64,000 nt of DNA from NCBI RefSeq assembly GCF_030503735.1, contig NZ_CP073096.1:434001-498000 (forward strand), written 5' to 3'. This document shows, piece by piece, positions 1-9,104 of the stretch. The stretch comes from Corynebacterium tuberculostearicum. GTDB taxonomy: Bacteria > Actinomycetota > Actinomycetes > Mycobacteriales > Mycobacteriaceae. Made by a program: the position numbers and the translations under genes. Numbering within the stretch: position 1 is the first letter of the stretch; every line of letters begins with the position of its first letter. A model generated the notes under the pieces. The model was given only the letters and a program-made list of their open reading frames with translations, was not told where the DNA came from and made no database searches.

Positions 1-123
1 GAGTTCGTCCGGCGGGTCCAAGCCCAAGGCGTGCCATGTACTGTGCGCGATACCAAGGGCGATGAGATTGCGGCGGCCTGTGGCCAGCTGGCCGCGGATG
101 AGCGGGAGGATATGTCTGCCTAA
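1..123 (+). CDS. rlmN: 23S rRNA (adenine-C2)-methyltransferase, C-terminal fragment
   Basis: The window opens inside a coding frame that ends with TAA at 121-123 and gives the last 40 residues of a protein ([11 protein letters not shown]... ending REDMSA). The segment [20 protein letters not shown] matches the conserved C-terminus of RlmN, the radical-SAM enzyme that methylates A2503 of 23S rRNA and A37 of some tRNAs. The catalytic cysteine cluster lies outside the window, so the call rests on this tail and on synteny: rlmN lies upstream of dxr and ispG in related actinobacteria. Confidence 0.8.
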   Translation, partial: EFVRRVQAQGVPCTVRDTKGDEIAAACGQLAADEREDMSA

Positions 124-127
124 CTGA

Positions 128-133
128 TAAGAT
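128..133 (+). promoter_or_regulatory. -10 element, leaderless start of ABC ATPase gene
   Basis: TAAGAT lies 8 nt before the ATG at 142 and no Shine-Dalgarno sequence precedes that ATG. This fits a leaderless transcript, or an in-operon start behind rlmN. Confidence 0.35.
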
Positions 134-141
134 TAGCGGAT

Positions 142-972
142 ATGATTGTTCCGAATTATCCGCCGCTTGCAGATGACCCCACCACGCAGGCCTTTGCCGT
201 GCGTGGTCTAAATAAATCTTTTTCCGGGCGCCCCGCGGTGTCGAACTTGAGTCTCGACATCCCGCGGGGCTCTATTTATGGCATCGTCGGACCGAATGGC
301 GCTGGCAAGACGACTATGCTCACCATGGCGTGCGGCTTACTGCGCCCAGATAGTGGTCAGGCTTTTATCGCCGGGCACAATACCTGGCAGGACCCGATCG
401 CAGCGAAGGCGGCAATGGGCCTTCTCATCGATGGTGCTCCAGTTTTCGACCGCTTGTCAGGACCGGAATTCCTTTTCTACCTCGGGGCATTGCGCCGCAT
501 GAATCAAACGGAGGCGGAACACCGCAGCGCGCAACTCTTGGATGCCTTGCAGCTTGCCGACGCCGCCGATAAGCCCATTGCAGACTACTCCGCTGGCATG
601 ACCAAAAAGATCCTCCTAGCTGGTGCACTATTGCACAACCCAGAAGTTGTGATTCTTGATGAGCCTTTGGAGGCCGTGGATCCCGTATCCGGCAAACTCA
701 TTCAGGAACTACTGCGTGCCTACGTTGACCGCGGTGGCACGGTTATCCTGTCCTCCCATGTCATGCAATTGGTGGAGGGGCTGTGCGACCACGTAGCCAT
801 TATTGCTGGTGGCCAGGTGCTATCTGCTGGGCACGTAGAGGAGGTGCGCCAGGAAGGCAGCCTCACGGATGCCTTTATCCACTTCGCCGGCGGCAATGAA
901 TTTGATGCCGGCTCCTTTGATTGGCTGCGCCGCGATAGCGGCGAGCCGCAACGTAGGGAAGGGGAGTTTTAG
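142..972 (+). CDS. ABC transporter ATP-binding protein
   Basis: A 276-residue ABC ATPase of the DrrA/CcmA-like export class. Walker A GPNGAGKTT is at residues 50-58, a degenerate signature (YSAGM in place of LSGGQ) near 153, and Walker B VVILDEP near 170, followed by an H-loop in ILSSHVM. It should power the membrane protein encoded 5 nt downstream (978-2576), forming a two-gene exporter. The substrate cannot be read from sequence. The last ~30 residues are an unremarkable polar tail. No drug-specific motif is visible, so I give no gene name. Confidence 0.85.
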   Translation: MIVPNYPPLADDPTTQAFAVRGLNKSFSGRPAVSNLSLDIPRGSIYGIVGPNGAGKTTMLTMACGLLRPDSGQAFIAGHNTWQDPIAAKAAMGLLIDGAPVFDRLSGPEFLFYLGALRRMNQTEAEHRSAQLLDALQLADAADKPIADYSAGMTKKILLAGALLHNPEVVILDEPLEAVDPVSGKLIQELLRAYVDRGGTVILSSHVMQLVEGLCDHVAIIAGGQVLSAGHVEEVRQEGSLTDAFIHFAGGNEFDAGSFDWLRRDSGEPQRREGEF

Positions 973-977
973 CCCTT

Positions 978-2576
978 ATGACCTCTACGCTTCTAAAACT
1001 TCATCGCACATTGTGGGTGCGGAACCTAAAGTCCAATGCCTCAGCGGTCTTGATTCCAATCTGCCTGTTGCTCTACGGACTCATCGGCATGGCCTCGCTC
1101 GCTGTATTGGCGGCGGCAGATATCTCCAGTGATTCTGGTACCGGAAACTTCCATGCACTTACTGCCGCCCCTGCAATAGGCACCCTCGCTTTTCTGGTCA
1201 TCACGCTCATCATGCCCAGCGGGGAGAACCAGCTATCTGCGCGCGAGCTTTCCGCGTTGCCGTTGCGCCTGAAAGACATTACTCCAGCACTTGCAATAGC
1301 TTCGGTACTCAACTTGCGCGCACCGGTGCCGGTTCTGTTGACCATTGCGTACACAGTCATTGGAAGTGTGACTTTAGCCGCCAACGCACAAGCTCTGCTT
1401 ATCTTGCCCTTTGTCCTGGGAATGATCTTTGCGTTAGTGCTGACGTTGGTTCTCGCGGACCTTGCGGTTTATGTTGGCGCCACAGCCGCGGAGCTAAGCT
1501 CTACTACGCTGAAAGTGTTAGGTTCAGTGGCGGTAGTCTTGCTCATTTTTGGCTCGAACCGCCTTTCTTCCCTTATGGATTCTGATTTCCCACTGGGGAC
1601 AATGGGAGAGGTTCTTGCGTGGACCCCTATGGGCGCGCCTGTAGGATGGGCACTATCTCTTTGCCAAGGCGAGCTGGTGGCAGCCATCGCGCAGTTTCTT
1701 ATTGCCGTGGTCTCGCTATGCGTGGCCGCATGGGCGTGGCAGCGCTTGCTGCGCTTACAGTACGAACGCCGCACCCTTGTGGCTGCCGAGCATAAGCGCA
1801 GCGGGAAGGCCAAGGGGATCAGCCGCTTTTCATTGGGATCATTTTCCTACCGCAGTCCGGCGGCGATGGAATTTACGCGCTCTTTTCGTTATATCTTCCG
1901 CGATTCACGCCTTATCGGCAGCATCATCATGCAACCGATCCTTGCGCTTATTTTCATCTTCCAGGGGATCAATTCTGATTCCGAGCTGCCCACCTTAGGC
2001 ATACTATTTTTGGGTCTCTTCGGCGGATTGCTGGCTACCAACGATTTCGGCTATGACGGGCCTAGTCTCTGGGTGAAGCTGGCTGCTCCGGTCCGCCCCC
2101 GTACGCTGCTCTACGCGCGTCACTGGGCTCACTTGGTGCTTTCGGCAATCGTATTCGTGATATTGGCTATAGTCCTCTATATATTAAGCGCAGACAAGCT
2201 GCAGTCTGTGTGCTTTATCGCTGCGGCTACGGGCATATTCATTTCTTCTGCAGGGCTATCCCTTCTTCTCACTACCTTTAATCCCTTTGCTACCGCGCGG
2301 CCCGGCGGGAATATGTGGGCGGATAAATCCGGTTACTCGGCCAGCGCGTTCGTAAGCGCCATTTTGAGCTTGTTCATAGGCTGGACCCCGATTATTCCCG
2401 GTGTTATCCCAATGGCCCTCGGGTACGGTTCAAATTCCGTATTGCTCGCGTTGGGGTTTGTCTTAGTAATCGCGGTCCCCGTCGTTTGCTATATTGTTGC
2501 CTTGCGGGTCAGCGGTAAACGTGTGGACGAAACGCTGCCTGAGATCTACTCCAAGGTCGGGCACTGGGTATCTTAA
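978..2576 (+). CDS. ABC transporter permease (large ABC-2-like membrane protein)
   Basis: A 532-residue polytopic membrane protein with about ten to twelve hydrophobic segments. A basic cytoplasmic stretch (about residues 255-285, rich in R/K) divides it into two halves, which suggests a fused two-half permease. It starts 5 nt after the ATPase stop, with GGGGAG inside the end of that gene as a distant ribosome-binding site. Together with 142-972 it makes an exporter of unknown substrate. The pair is common next to rlmN/dxr in corynebacteria, but its function is not evident here. Confidence 0.75.
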   Translation: MTSTLLKLHRTLWVRNLKSNASAVLIPICLLLYGLIGMASLAVLAAADISSDSGTGNFHALTAAPAIGTLAFLVITLIMPSGENQLSARELSALPLRLKDITPALAIASVLNLRAPVPVLLTIAYTVIGSVTLAANAQALLILPFVLGMIFALVLTLVLADLAVYVGATAAELSSTTLKVLGSVAVVLLIFGSNRLSSLMDSDFPLGTMGEVLAWTPMGAPVGWALSLCQGELVAAIAQFLIAVVSLCVAAWAWQRLLRLQYERRTLVAAEHKRSGKAKGISRFSLGSFSYRSPAAMEFTRSFRYIFRDSRLIGSIIMQPILALIFIFQGINSDSELPTLGILFLGLFGGLLATNDFGYDGPSLWVKLAAPVRPRTLLYARHWAHLVLSAIVFVILAIVLYILSADKLQSVCFIAAATGIFISSAGLSLLLTTFNPFATARPGGNMWADKSGYSASAFVSAILSLFIGWTPIIPGVIPMALGYGSNSVLLALGFVLVIAVPVVCYIVALRVSGKRVDETLPEIYSKVGHWVS

Positions 2577-2753
2577 CCCGCGAGTGTAGTTCTAATGTTT
2601 GTCTTGGCTTTGTTGCTAGGCCAAGCAGTTCAGTCGCGCGCACAGTAGCGACCTCACCGTAATTGCTGGAGTGCGTGCCGGCTGCGGAGTACAGGGAGAT
2701 TGCTTGCGCCGCGGGGCGTCGCCGAGCGCAAGTGCCTGGCTAGGTAATAAAGA

Positions 2754-2786
2754 AACCGCCGGCCTTCACAGGGAAGGGCGGCGGTT
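2754..2786 (-). terminator. Rho-independent terminator of the DUF2631 gene
   Basis: A 14-bp stem with one mismatch (2754-2767 with 2773-2786, loop ACAGG) lies just past the stop of the minus-strand gene and is followed on that strand by TTTCTTTATT. The 177 bases between 2577 and 2753 hold no gene I can support. Confidence 0.75.
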
Positions 2787-2801
2787 AAAGCGCTATTAAG
2801 C

Positions 2802-3263
2802 TTAGAGTGCGTGCTTGTCGGAAGAAACCGGGGTGGCGTTGTTGGTGCCTGGCTCAACGCGCAGGTGAGCAACGCGGGAAGGCTCAATGTTTAGGGCACG
2901 CAGCTGGGAATCAGTCAGCTCCGCGTAAGCACCGGTATTGGTCTTCTGGTCATATACCCAGTCCGGCTCCTGGTGGCCCACTGGCTGGTTGCGGGCGGTT
3001 ACGGTGCGCACCTGGTGCAGCTTGGGCTGGAAAGCGAAGATAAGCAGGCCGAGGACTAGGAGGACGGTCAAGGCGATGAGCCAAACGGTCTCAACGTGGC
3101 CCTTGTGATTGCCAAAGTTGAAGGCAATCAAGAAGAGAACGGAAATCCAACCGGCGATCTGCACACCAGAGCGGCTGATGCGCGACCAACCGAATCCTGC
3201 GGATGGAACGTCCTCTGTGGAAACACCGTCAAATACCTGTGGTACCGGCTTGTGGGAAGACAC
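2802..3263 (-). CDS. DUF2631 family membrane protein
   Basis: A 153-residue protein with two adjacent hydrophobic segments (roughly residues 35-53 and 61-80) followed by a polar C-terminal domain containing a WVYDQKTNTGAY stretch. I recognise the actinobacterial DUF2631 family, which sits divergently next to dxr. I chose the GTG at 3261-3263 because GGAGAG lies 3-4 nt upstream; the longer frame to 3410 adds an unconserved basic extension. The function is unknown. Possible membrane role inferred only from topology. Confidence 0.7.
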   Translation of the reverse strand: MSSHKPVPQVFDGVSTEDVPSAGFGWSRISRSGVQIAGWISVLFLIAFNFGNHKGHVETVWLIALTVLLVLGLLIFAFQPKLHQVRTVTARNQPVGHQEPDWVYDQKTNTGAYAELTDSQLRALNIEPSRVAHLRVEPGTNNATPVSSDKHAL

Positions 3264-3340
3264 TTGCTCTCCTTCGCTTTTGCGTGTGCTCCACTGTGCG
3301 ATGGGCGAGTGGGCACACCAATGCCATTTGTCTGCTACAT

Positions 3341-3346
3341 ATTCTA
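3341..3346 (-). promoter_or_regulatory. Candidate -10 element for the DUF2631 gene
   Basis: TAGAAT on the minus strand, 78 bases upstream of the GTG start, in the divergent dxr/DUF2631 spacer. No convincing -35 is visible. Confidence 0.35.
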
Positions 3347-3428
3347 AAACATCGCACCTTGGAAGGCGATTAAACACCCCCGTTGCAGTGCGCCTTACCT
3401 GCTGCGCCAATACAGCGGCGGTGGGCGC

Positions 3429-3434
3429 TAGGGT
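3429..3434 (+). promoter_or_regulatory. -10 element, leaderless start of dxr
   Basis: TAGGGT ends 6 nt before the GTG start of dxr, with no ribosome-binding site between them. Confidence 0.4.
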
Positions 3435-3440
3435 GGATGC

Positions 3441-4601
3441 GTGACTACTCAGCGAATACTCATTCTTGGTTCCACCGGTTCAATTGGCACGCAGGCTCTA
3501 GAAGTTATTGCGGATAATCCCGACAAATTCGACGTGGTGGGCATCGCTGCGGGCGGCTCGAACCCGCAACAGACCATCGAACAAGCCCGCAGCCTCAACC
3601 TTTCGTTTGACCACGTTGCCGTGGCTAATGAAAGCGCCGCCGCCGAGGTCTCCGCCGCACTGGGAGGGTCGGTCTTAGCGGGTAAAGACGCTGCGGAGCA
3701 GTTGGTGCGCTCTATTCCCGCCGATACTGTGCTCAACGCCCTCGTTGGTTCGCTTGGCTTGAAGGCCACTCTGGCGACGTTAGAAATGGGTGAGTTCCTA
3801 GCGCTGGCCAATAAAGAATCCCTCGTCGCCGGCGGTAAGCTGGTAACCCAGGCGTCGCGACCGGGTCAGATCATCCCCGTTGATTCAGAACATTCCGCAA
3901 TGGCGCAGTGCTTGCGTGCAGGGGAAGAAGGCGAGCTAGACAAGCTCGTGCTCACGGCCTCGGGTGGCCCGTTCCGTGGATGGTCGCGTGAGGAGATGTG
4001 GGAGGTGACCCCGCAGCAGGCGGCGCAGCACCCCACCTGGTCTATGGGGCAGATGAATACGCTTAACTCGGCGACCCTTATCAACAAAGGTCTTGAGCTC
4101 ATTGAAGCCACGCTACTTTTCGATATTGAGCCAGAGCGAATTGATGTCACCGTACACCCGCAGTCCATCATTCACTCCATGGCTACTTTTAAGGATGGTT
4201 GCACCATCGCACAGGTCTCGCCGCCATCGATGAAGCTGCCCATCTCCTTGGCACTAAACTGGCCGCACCGCGTACCGGATGCGCAGCAGTCCTTGGACTT
4301 TGCCCAAGCCCATGACTGGCGGTTTGAGCCGCTTGACGATGCCGCGTTTCCCGCCGTCAACCTTGCCCGCCGGGCCGCTTCCGAAGGAACGGGCGTTGTC
4401 TATAACGCTGCGAACGAGGAAGCTGCAGCCGCTTTTTTGGCTGGGCGTATCCACTTCCCAGAGATTGTGGACGTGGTTGGGGAGATCCTTGATTCCGCTT
4501 CCCAGTTTGCTGGTGTAGTCTCTAACCTCGACGAAATCCTCGCGGTAGAAGGCGAGGCGCGCAGGCGCGCGAATGCGCTAATTGATTCGCTGGCTGAATA
4601 G
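3441..4601 (+). CDS. dxr: 1-deoxy-D-xylulose 5-phosphate reductoisomerase
   Basis: A 386-residue enzyme that converts DXP to 2-C-methyl-D-erythritol 4-phosphate with NADPH, the first committed step of the MEP isoprenoid pathway. The N-terminal nucleotide-binding motif GSTGSIG is at residues 9-15. The central [11 protein letters not shown] and the metal/substrate motif around PVDSEHSA are intact, followed by the TASGGPFRG loop and the C-terminal helical domain. Length is normal. GTG start. rip1 follows 14 nt downstream and ispG, another MEP enzyme, comes after it, as in mycobacteria. Confidence 0.97.
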   Translation: MTTQRILILGSTGSIGTQALEVIADNPDKFDVVGIAAGGSNPQQTIEQARSLNLSFDHVAVANESAAAEVSAALGGSVLAGKDAAEQLVRSIPADTVLNALVGSLGLKATLATLEMGEFLALANKESLVAGGKLVTQASRPGQIIPVDSEHSAMAQCLRAGEEGELDKLVLTASGGPFRGWSREEMWEVTPQQAAQHPTWSMGQMNTLNSATLINKGLELIEATLLFDIEPERIDVTVHPQSIIHSMATFKDGCTIAQVSPPSMKLPISLALNWPHRVPDAQQSLDFAQAHDWRFEPLDDAAFPAVNLARRAASEGTGVVYNAANEEAAAAFLAGRIHFPEIVDVVGEILDSASQFAGVVSNLDEILAVEGEARRRANALIDSLAE

Positions 4602-4615
4602 AAAGCTTTCACACC

Positions 4616-5824
4616 ATGGCAAACTTGCTGGGCATTGTGCTTTTCGCCCTCGGCATTGGGCTAACCGTAGCGCTGCATGAGGCGGGCCATATGCTCACCG
4701 CCCGCGCGTTTGGCATGCGGGTGCGCCGCTATTTCATTGGGTTTGGGCCGCGCTTATTTTCCTTCCGGAAGGGCCATACCGAATATGGACTTGCGGCATT
4801 CCCGGTGGGCGGCTTTTGCGATATTGCCGGCATGACCGCCCAGGATGAATTCCTCACCGAGGAAGAAGAACCCCACGCGATGTATAAAAAGCCGTGGTGG
4901 CAGCGCGTAATAGTCATGGCAGGCGGAATCGCCATCAACCTGATCTTGGGCTTTGTCATTTTGTACTTCGTGGCGATGACGGCCGGGCTGCCCAACCCAG
5001 ATGCGGATGTTCGCCCGCGTGTGGGTGAAGTAACCTGCTCAGCTAATCAAAAGCCAAACCAGGAACTGGAAAAGTGCACGGGCTCCGGCCCAGCAGGAAA
5101 GGCCGGAGTTCAGGAGGGCGATATTATCTTGGCCCTCGACGGTGAGAGGCTGGACTCTTTTACTCAGCTGCGCGATGAGGTCATGCAGCGTCCTGGAGAC
5201 ACAGTCACGCTGACGGTAGAGCGCGATGGGGTAGAAAAGGATTTCCCGGTGCACCTTGATACGGTTAAGCGGCTGAACCAAGACGGAGAACTCGTTGATG
5301 CCGGCTCTATCGGGCTGAGCAATCAGCTTATCGACGTCATCGAAAAGCACAGCGCCGTCGGCGCGCTACCGGCAACCTGGCGTTTTAGTACTTACTCGCT
5401 GGGCGCAACGGTCGATGGTCTCAAGCAGTTCCCAGGCAAGATTCCAGGAGTGGTGGCTTCTATCTTTGGCCAGGAGCGCGAAGCTGATGGCCCAATGTCT
5501 GTCGTTGGTGCTTCCCGCGTGGGCGGGGAATTGGCGCAACGCTCCCTGTGGTCAATGTTTTTTATGATGCTGGCTACGCTGAATTTCTTCCTCGCGCTTT
5601 TCAACCTTATTCCTTTGCCACCTTTCGATGGCGGTCACATTGCAGTCATTGGGTATGAGAAGGTGCGCGATGGTATCCGCAAGCTTGCGGGCAAGCCCGC
5701 TTTGGGCGCTGCTGACTACACCAAGTTGATGCCGGTGACCTACGCGATGGCTGCGCTGCTCATGGGAGTGGGAGCTATCGTTATCGTTGCCGATGTGGTC
5801 AACCCCATTCGGTTATTCGGCTAG
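4616..5824 (+). CDS. rip1: Site-2 intramembrane metalloprotease (Rip1/RseP family)
   Basis: A 402-residue membrane zinc protease that cleaves transmembrane proteins such as anti-sigma factors. The first transmembrane helix carries HEAGH (H21, E22, H25) for zinc binding. A PDZ domain occupies about residues 130-230 with the insertion typical of actinobacterial Rip1. The second zinc motif, NLIPLPPFDGGH, is near residue 335 and a final helix ends the protein. It lies between dxr and ispG exactly as Rv2869c does. Its targets are not deducible here. Confidence 0.93.
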   Translation: MANLLGIVLFALGIGLTVALHEAGHMLTARAFGMRVRRYFIGFGPRLFSFRKGHTEYGLAAFPVGGFCDIAGMTAQDEFLTEEEEPHAMYKKPWWQRVIVMAGGIAINLILGFVILYFVAMTAGLPNPDADVRPRVGEVTCSANQKPNQELEKCTGSGPAGKAGVQEGDIILALDGERLDSFTQLRDEVMQRPGDTVTLTVERDGVEKDFPVHLDTVKRLNQDGELVDAGSIGLSNQLIDVIEKHSAVGALPATWRFSTYSLGATVDGLKQFPGKIPGVVASIFGQEREADGPMSVVGASRVGGELAQRSLWSMFFMMLATLNFFLALFNLIPLPPFDGGHIAVIGYEKVRDGIRKLAGKPALGAADYTKLMPVTYAMAALLMGVGAIVIVADVVNPIRLFG

Positions 5825-5931
5825 CGGCCGCAAACCTCTCGTGCGCACTTCAGGCATAAAGCAAGCAGTGCTAGAGTGGGGGCGTTAATCACCCACCGTA
5901 TTTACTTACTGTGCTTCAACAAGGAGAATTC

Positions 5932-7095
5932 ATGTCGACCCCTATCGGTCTAGGAATCCCAGACGGCCCACCACCCGTCCTGCACCCCCGCCGCAAGACG
6001 CGGCAGCTGCAGGTGGGCCCGGTCGGTGTCGGCTCTGACTCGCCGATCTCGGTGCAGTCTATGACCAATACCAAGACGCACGACGTTAACGGTACGCTGC
6101 AGCAAATTGCGCAGCTGACCGCCTCCGGCTGCGATATCGTGCGCGTTGCTTGCCCCAAGCCCATCGATGCCGAGGCGCTTCCGGCTATTGCCAAGAAGTC
6201 TCCCATCCCGGTGATTGCGGATATCCACTTCCAGCCTAAGTACATTTTCCAGGCTATCGATGCCGGCTGTGCCGCTATTCGTGTCAATCCAGGCAATATT
6301 CGCGAATTCGATGGTCGCGTGAAGGAAGTTGCCAAGGCTGCCGGTGATGCGGGAATTCCTATTCGCATTGGCGTCAACGGTGGTTCTTTGGATAAGCGCC
6401 TGCTGGAAAAATACGGTAAGGCTACCCCGGAGGCACTAGTAGAGTCCGCTGTTTGGGAAGCCGGCCTTTTTGAGGAGCATGGTTACGGCGATATTGCCAT
6501 TTCCGTGAAACACTCCGATCCGGTCCTCATGGTGGAGGCATACCGTCAGCTGGCGGAAAAGACTGATTATCCGCTGCACCTCGGCGTGACCGAGGCAGGC
6601 CCGAAGTTCATGGGCACTATCAAGTCCTCGGTTGCCTTCGGCGCACTGCTGGCAGAGGGCATTGGCGATACCATTCGCGTGTCCCTGTCCGCCCCGCCGG
6701 TGGAGGAAATCAAGGTGGGCGACCAGATTCTGCAGTCGCTCAACCTGCGCCCGCGCAAACTGGAAATCGTCTCCTGCCCGTCCTGCGGCCGCGCCCAGGT
6801 GGACGTTTACAAGCTGGCGGAGGAAGTTACCGCCGGATTGGACGGCATGGAGTTCCCGCTGCGTGTTGCCGTGATGGGTTGCGTTGTCAACGGCCCGGGT
6901 GAGGCCCGCGATGCGGACCTCGGCGTCGCATCCGGCAACGGCAAGGGCCAGATCTTTGTGAAGGGCGAGGTCGTACGCACCGTGCCAGAAGATAAGATCG
7001 TGGAAACGCTCATCGAAGAAGCCATGCGCATTGCTGATGAGCAGGGCATGGAGGCGGTGGAAGGCGCCAAGGCTGAGGTTCGCGTAACGCAGTAG
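5932..7095 (+). CDS. ispG: 4-hydroxy-3-methylbut-2-en-1-yl diphosphate synthase
   Basis: A 387-residue [4Fe-4S] enzyme (GcpE) of the MEP pathway that reduces methylerythritol cyclodiphosphate to HMBPP. The N-terminal TIM-barrel part has [10 protein letters not shown]. The cluster ligands are in SCPSCGR and in [10 protein letters not shown] near the C-terminus, all present. I placed the start at the ATG at 5932, which has AAGGAG 6 nt upstream; an in-frame GTG at 5911 would add seven unconserved residues. It forms a functional group with dxr. Confidence 0.97.
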   Translation: MSTPIGLGIPDGPPPVLHPRRKTRQLQVGPVGVGSDSPISVQSMTNTKTHDVNGTLQQIAQLTASGCDIVRVACPKPIDAEALPAIAKKSPIPVIADIHFQPKYIFQAIDAGCAAIRVNPGNIREFDGRVKEVAKAAGDAGIPIRIGVNGGSLDKRLLEKYGKATPEALVESAVWEAGLFEEHGYGDIAISVKHSDPVLMVEAYRQLAEKTDYPLHLGVTEAGPKFMGTIKSSVAFGALLAEGIGDTIRVSLSAPPVEEIKVGDQILQSLNLRPRKLEIVSCPSCGRAQVDVYKLAEEVTAGLDGMEFPLRVAVMGCVVNGPGEARDADLGVASGNGKGQIFVKGEVVRTVPEDKIVETLIEEAMRIADEQGMEAVEGAKAEVRVTQ

Positions 7096-7111
7096 CCCAC
7101 CCACTTTGACT

Positions 7112-7148
7112 AGACTGCTCTGCACTTCGGTGTGGGGCAGTCTTTTTT
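7112..7148 (+). terminator. Rho-independent terminator of ispG
   Basis: AGACTGC (7112-7118) pairs with GCAGTCT, an inner TGCAC/GTGTG stem is closed by a TTCG tetraloop, and the hairpin is followed by a run of T. It separates ispG from the PBP gene. Confidence 0.85.
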
Positions 7149-7176
7149 GGTGCTTGCGCTGCTAGAGTGCCAAGAC

Positions 7177-9030
7177 ATGAAGAAGTTGGTCGCGCTGGTT
7201 GCTACTGTCACGCTCGCCTCCACCAGCGTGGTCGCTTGTACACCAAAGCCGGTTTCCGCGGAACCGGTGGCGGAGGAATTCCTCGAGGGAATGGAAACCC
7301 GCAATAATGACGGTTTGGCCGCGCTTACCGATGCCCCCTCGGACGCTACCGCCGCCCTCGATGCCACCTATTCCGGCCTGCAGGCCGAGGGGCTTGATAT
7401 TGAGCTGGAGGGCGTCGACCAAGACGAGAACCTCGCTACGGCGAACTACAAGGTCAACTGGGACCTGCCCAAGGAGCGCACCTTAAGCTATGACACCCAG
7501 ATGACGCTGACCAAGACTGAAGATCAGTGGACGGTGCGCTGGAAGCCGAGTCTTATACATCCTGACTTGGGAGCGAATCAGCATCTGGAATTGCGCGCGT
7601 TGGAGGCCGAGCGCGCCAGCGTGGTCTCTTCCAACGGGGTGGAATTGATGAGTCCGGGACTCAACTACCGGCTGGTGGTAGATACTAGCTCGTTAGAAGA
7701 TGTGCGCCCTACTGCCGCAAAAATCAGCGGTGCACTGGCTGCCGCCCACCGCCAAGATGATTCCATTGCGGAAATGGATGCCAAAGATTTAGCCAAGAAA
7801 TTGGAAGACGCAGAAGGCTCCTTTTCCGTAACCATGCTTACGGAGGAGCAGGCTAAAGCTATCCGGCCCAAAGTAGAGGGCATGGACGGCGTGCGCCTTA
7901 ACGAAGAACCGGCATTAGTTACCCGCGACCGAGGTTTGGCTCCCGATCTCATGTCGCGTGTGCGCTCCGCTGTCCAAGATGAGGTTGATGGCCAAACTGG
8001 CTGGTCCATTTCTGTGGTCAATGAGAATGGTGCGGCGCTATCGGACGTAGAAAAACATGCACCCAATGCTGCACCGTCGATCAAGGTCGGCCTCGATTAC
8101 GATGTTCAGCGCGCCGCGCAAGAAGCAGTAAACGAGCGTTCGGATTCGCAAGCCATGCTGGTAGCGATCCGCCCATCCAATGGTGATATCTTGGCTGTTG
8201 CCCAAACCGAAAAGGCCGATGAAGACGGCGACGTAGCCTTACAAGGTCAGTACCCGCCCGGCTCGGTTTTCAAGATTCTCACCGCCGCGGCTGGAGTGGA
8301 AAAGCAGGGGCTTAACACCGATACCATCGTCCCGTGCCCTGGCACCATGGATATCTTTGGCCGCGTGGTAACCAACTACAATGCCTTCGCCCTGGGCAGT
8401 GTGCCGCTGAGCCAAGCTTTTGCGCAATCGTGCAACACCACCTTCGCGGATATTTCCACCAAGCTCAAGCCTGGTGAGTTGAAAGACATGGGAAAGAAGT
8501 TTGGCTTTGGGGTGGAATACGATATTCCTGGCCTTACTACCATTACCGGTTCCATTCCGGAGGGCAAAGAACCACTGGAGCGCACTGAAGCTGGCTATGG
8601 ACAGGGCTACGACTTGGCTAGCCCCTTCGGCATGGCGCTTGTCTCTGCAACGGTTGCTAATGGCAAGACGCCTACGCCCACGCTTATCGAAGGCCACAAA
8701 ACCAAAGCCTCCGATAAGCCGCAGCAGATTTCAAAGCCTGTGCTGGATAACGTCCGCGGCATGATGCGACAAGTGGTTACTAGCGGTACCGCACGCAGCA
8801 TGGCTGCTGGCGGCACCATCTACGGTAAGACCGGTGAGGCTGAGATTAATGAGGGCTCGCACGCCTGGTTTACCGGCTACCGCGAAGAAGACGATATTGC
8901 CTTTGCTACCCTCGTGGTCTTGGGCGGCGGCTCCGATGTATCGGTAAATATCACAAGCAACTTCTTGCAAAAGGTGGACGATTACCGTTCTGGCCCACAC
9001 GATGGGGCAGCGCCCCCAGCCGAAGGCTAG
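7177..9030 (+). CDS. Penicillin-binding lipoprotein (class B, MecA_N type)
   Basis: A 617-residue D,D-transpeptidase that cross-links peptidoglycan outside the membrane. It starts with a lipoprotein signal peptide, MKKLVALVATVTLAS, with a lipobox ending at Cys20 (SVVAC). An NTF2-like MecA_N domain follows (about 30-150), then a PBP dimerisation region, then the transpeptidase domain. The active-site triad is visible: SVFK (about residue 360), SCN (about 417) and KTG (about 550). It corresponds to M. tuberculosis Rv2864c (PbpLipo), also next to ispG and map. I chose the ATG at 7177 because it opens the signal peptide. Confidence 0.9.
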   Translation: MKKLVALVATVTLASTSVVACTPKPVSAEPVAEEFLEGMETRNNDGLAALTDAPSDATAALDATYSGLQAEGLDIELEGVDQDENLATANYKVNWDLPKERTLSYDTQMTLTKTEDQWTVRWKPSLIHPDLGANQHLELRALEAERASVVSSNGVELMSPGLNYRLVVDTSSLEDVRPTAAKISGALAAAHRQDDSIAEMDAKDLAKKLEDAEGSFSVTMLTEEQAKAIRPKVEGMDGVRLNEEPALVTRDRGLAPDLMSRVRSAVQDEVDGQTGWSISVVNENGAALSDVEKHAPNAAPSIKVGLDYDVQRAAQEAVNERSDSQAMLVAIRPSNGDILAVAQTEKADEDGDVALQGQYPPGSVFKILTAAAGVEKQGLNTDTIVPCPGTMDIFGRVVTNYNAFALGSVPLSQAFAQSCNTTFADISTKLKPGELKDMGKKFGFGVEYDIPGLTTITGSIPEGKEPLERTEAGYGQGYDLASPFGMALVSATVANGKTPTPTLIEGHKTKASDKPQQISKPVLDNVRGMMRQVVTSGTARSMAAGGTIYGKTGEAEINEGSHAWFTGYREEDDIAFATLVVLGGGSDVSVNITSNFLQKVDDYRSGPHDGAAPPAEG

Positions 9031-9075
9031 AACCCCCGCCTGCCCTCGCGACCCCGGCTGCTGCATTAAGGGCGT

Positions 9076-9104
9076 GGAGGACTACCATGGGAAATCATGA
9101 GTAA
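9076..9104 (+). other. Possible 5-codon upstream minigene overlapping the map start
   Basis: GGAGG at 9076-9080 is ideally spaced (6 nt) from an ATG at 9087, but that ATG reads M-G-N-H-E-stop (9087-9104). The real map ATG at 9097 is 16 nt from GGAGG, too far for normal use. The tiny frame and map overlap in different frames, which suggests translational coupling or a leader minigene. This is read directly from sequence; function is inferred. Confidence 0.35.

Noticed and set aside
6436-7125. 229-residue minus-strand open frame opposite ispG
   Set aside because: Shadow frame of a clearly conserved gene, with His/Leu/Arg-rich sequence and no start context.
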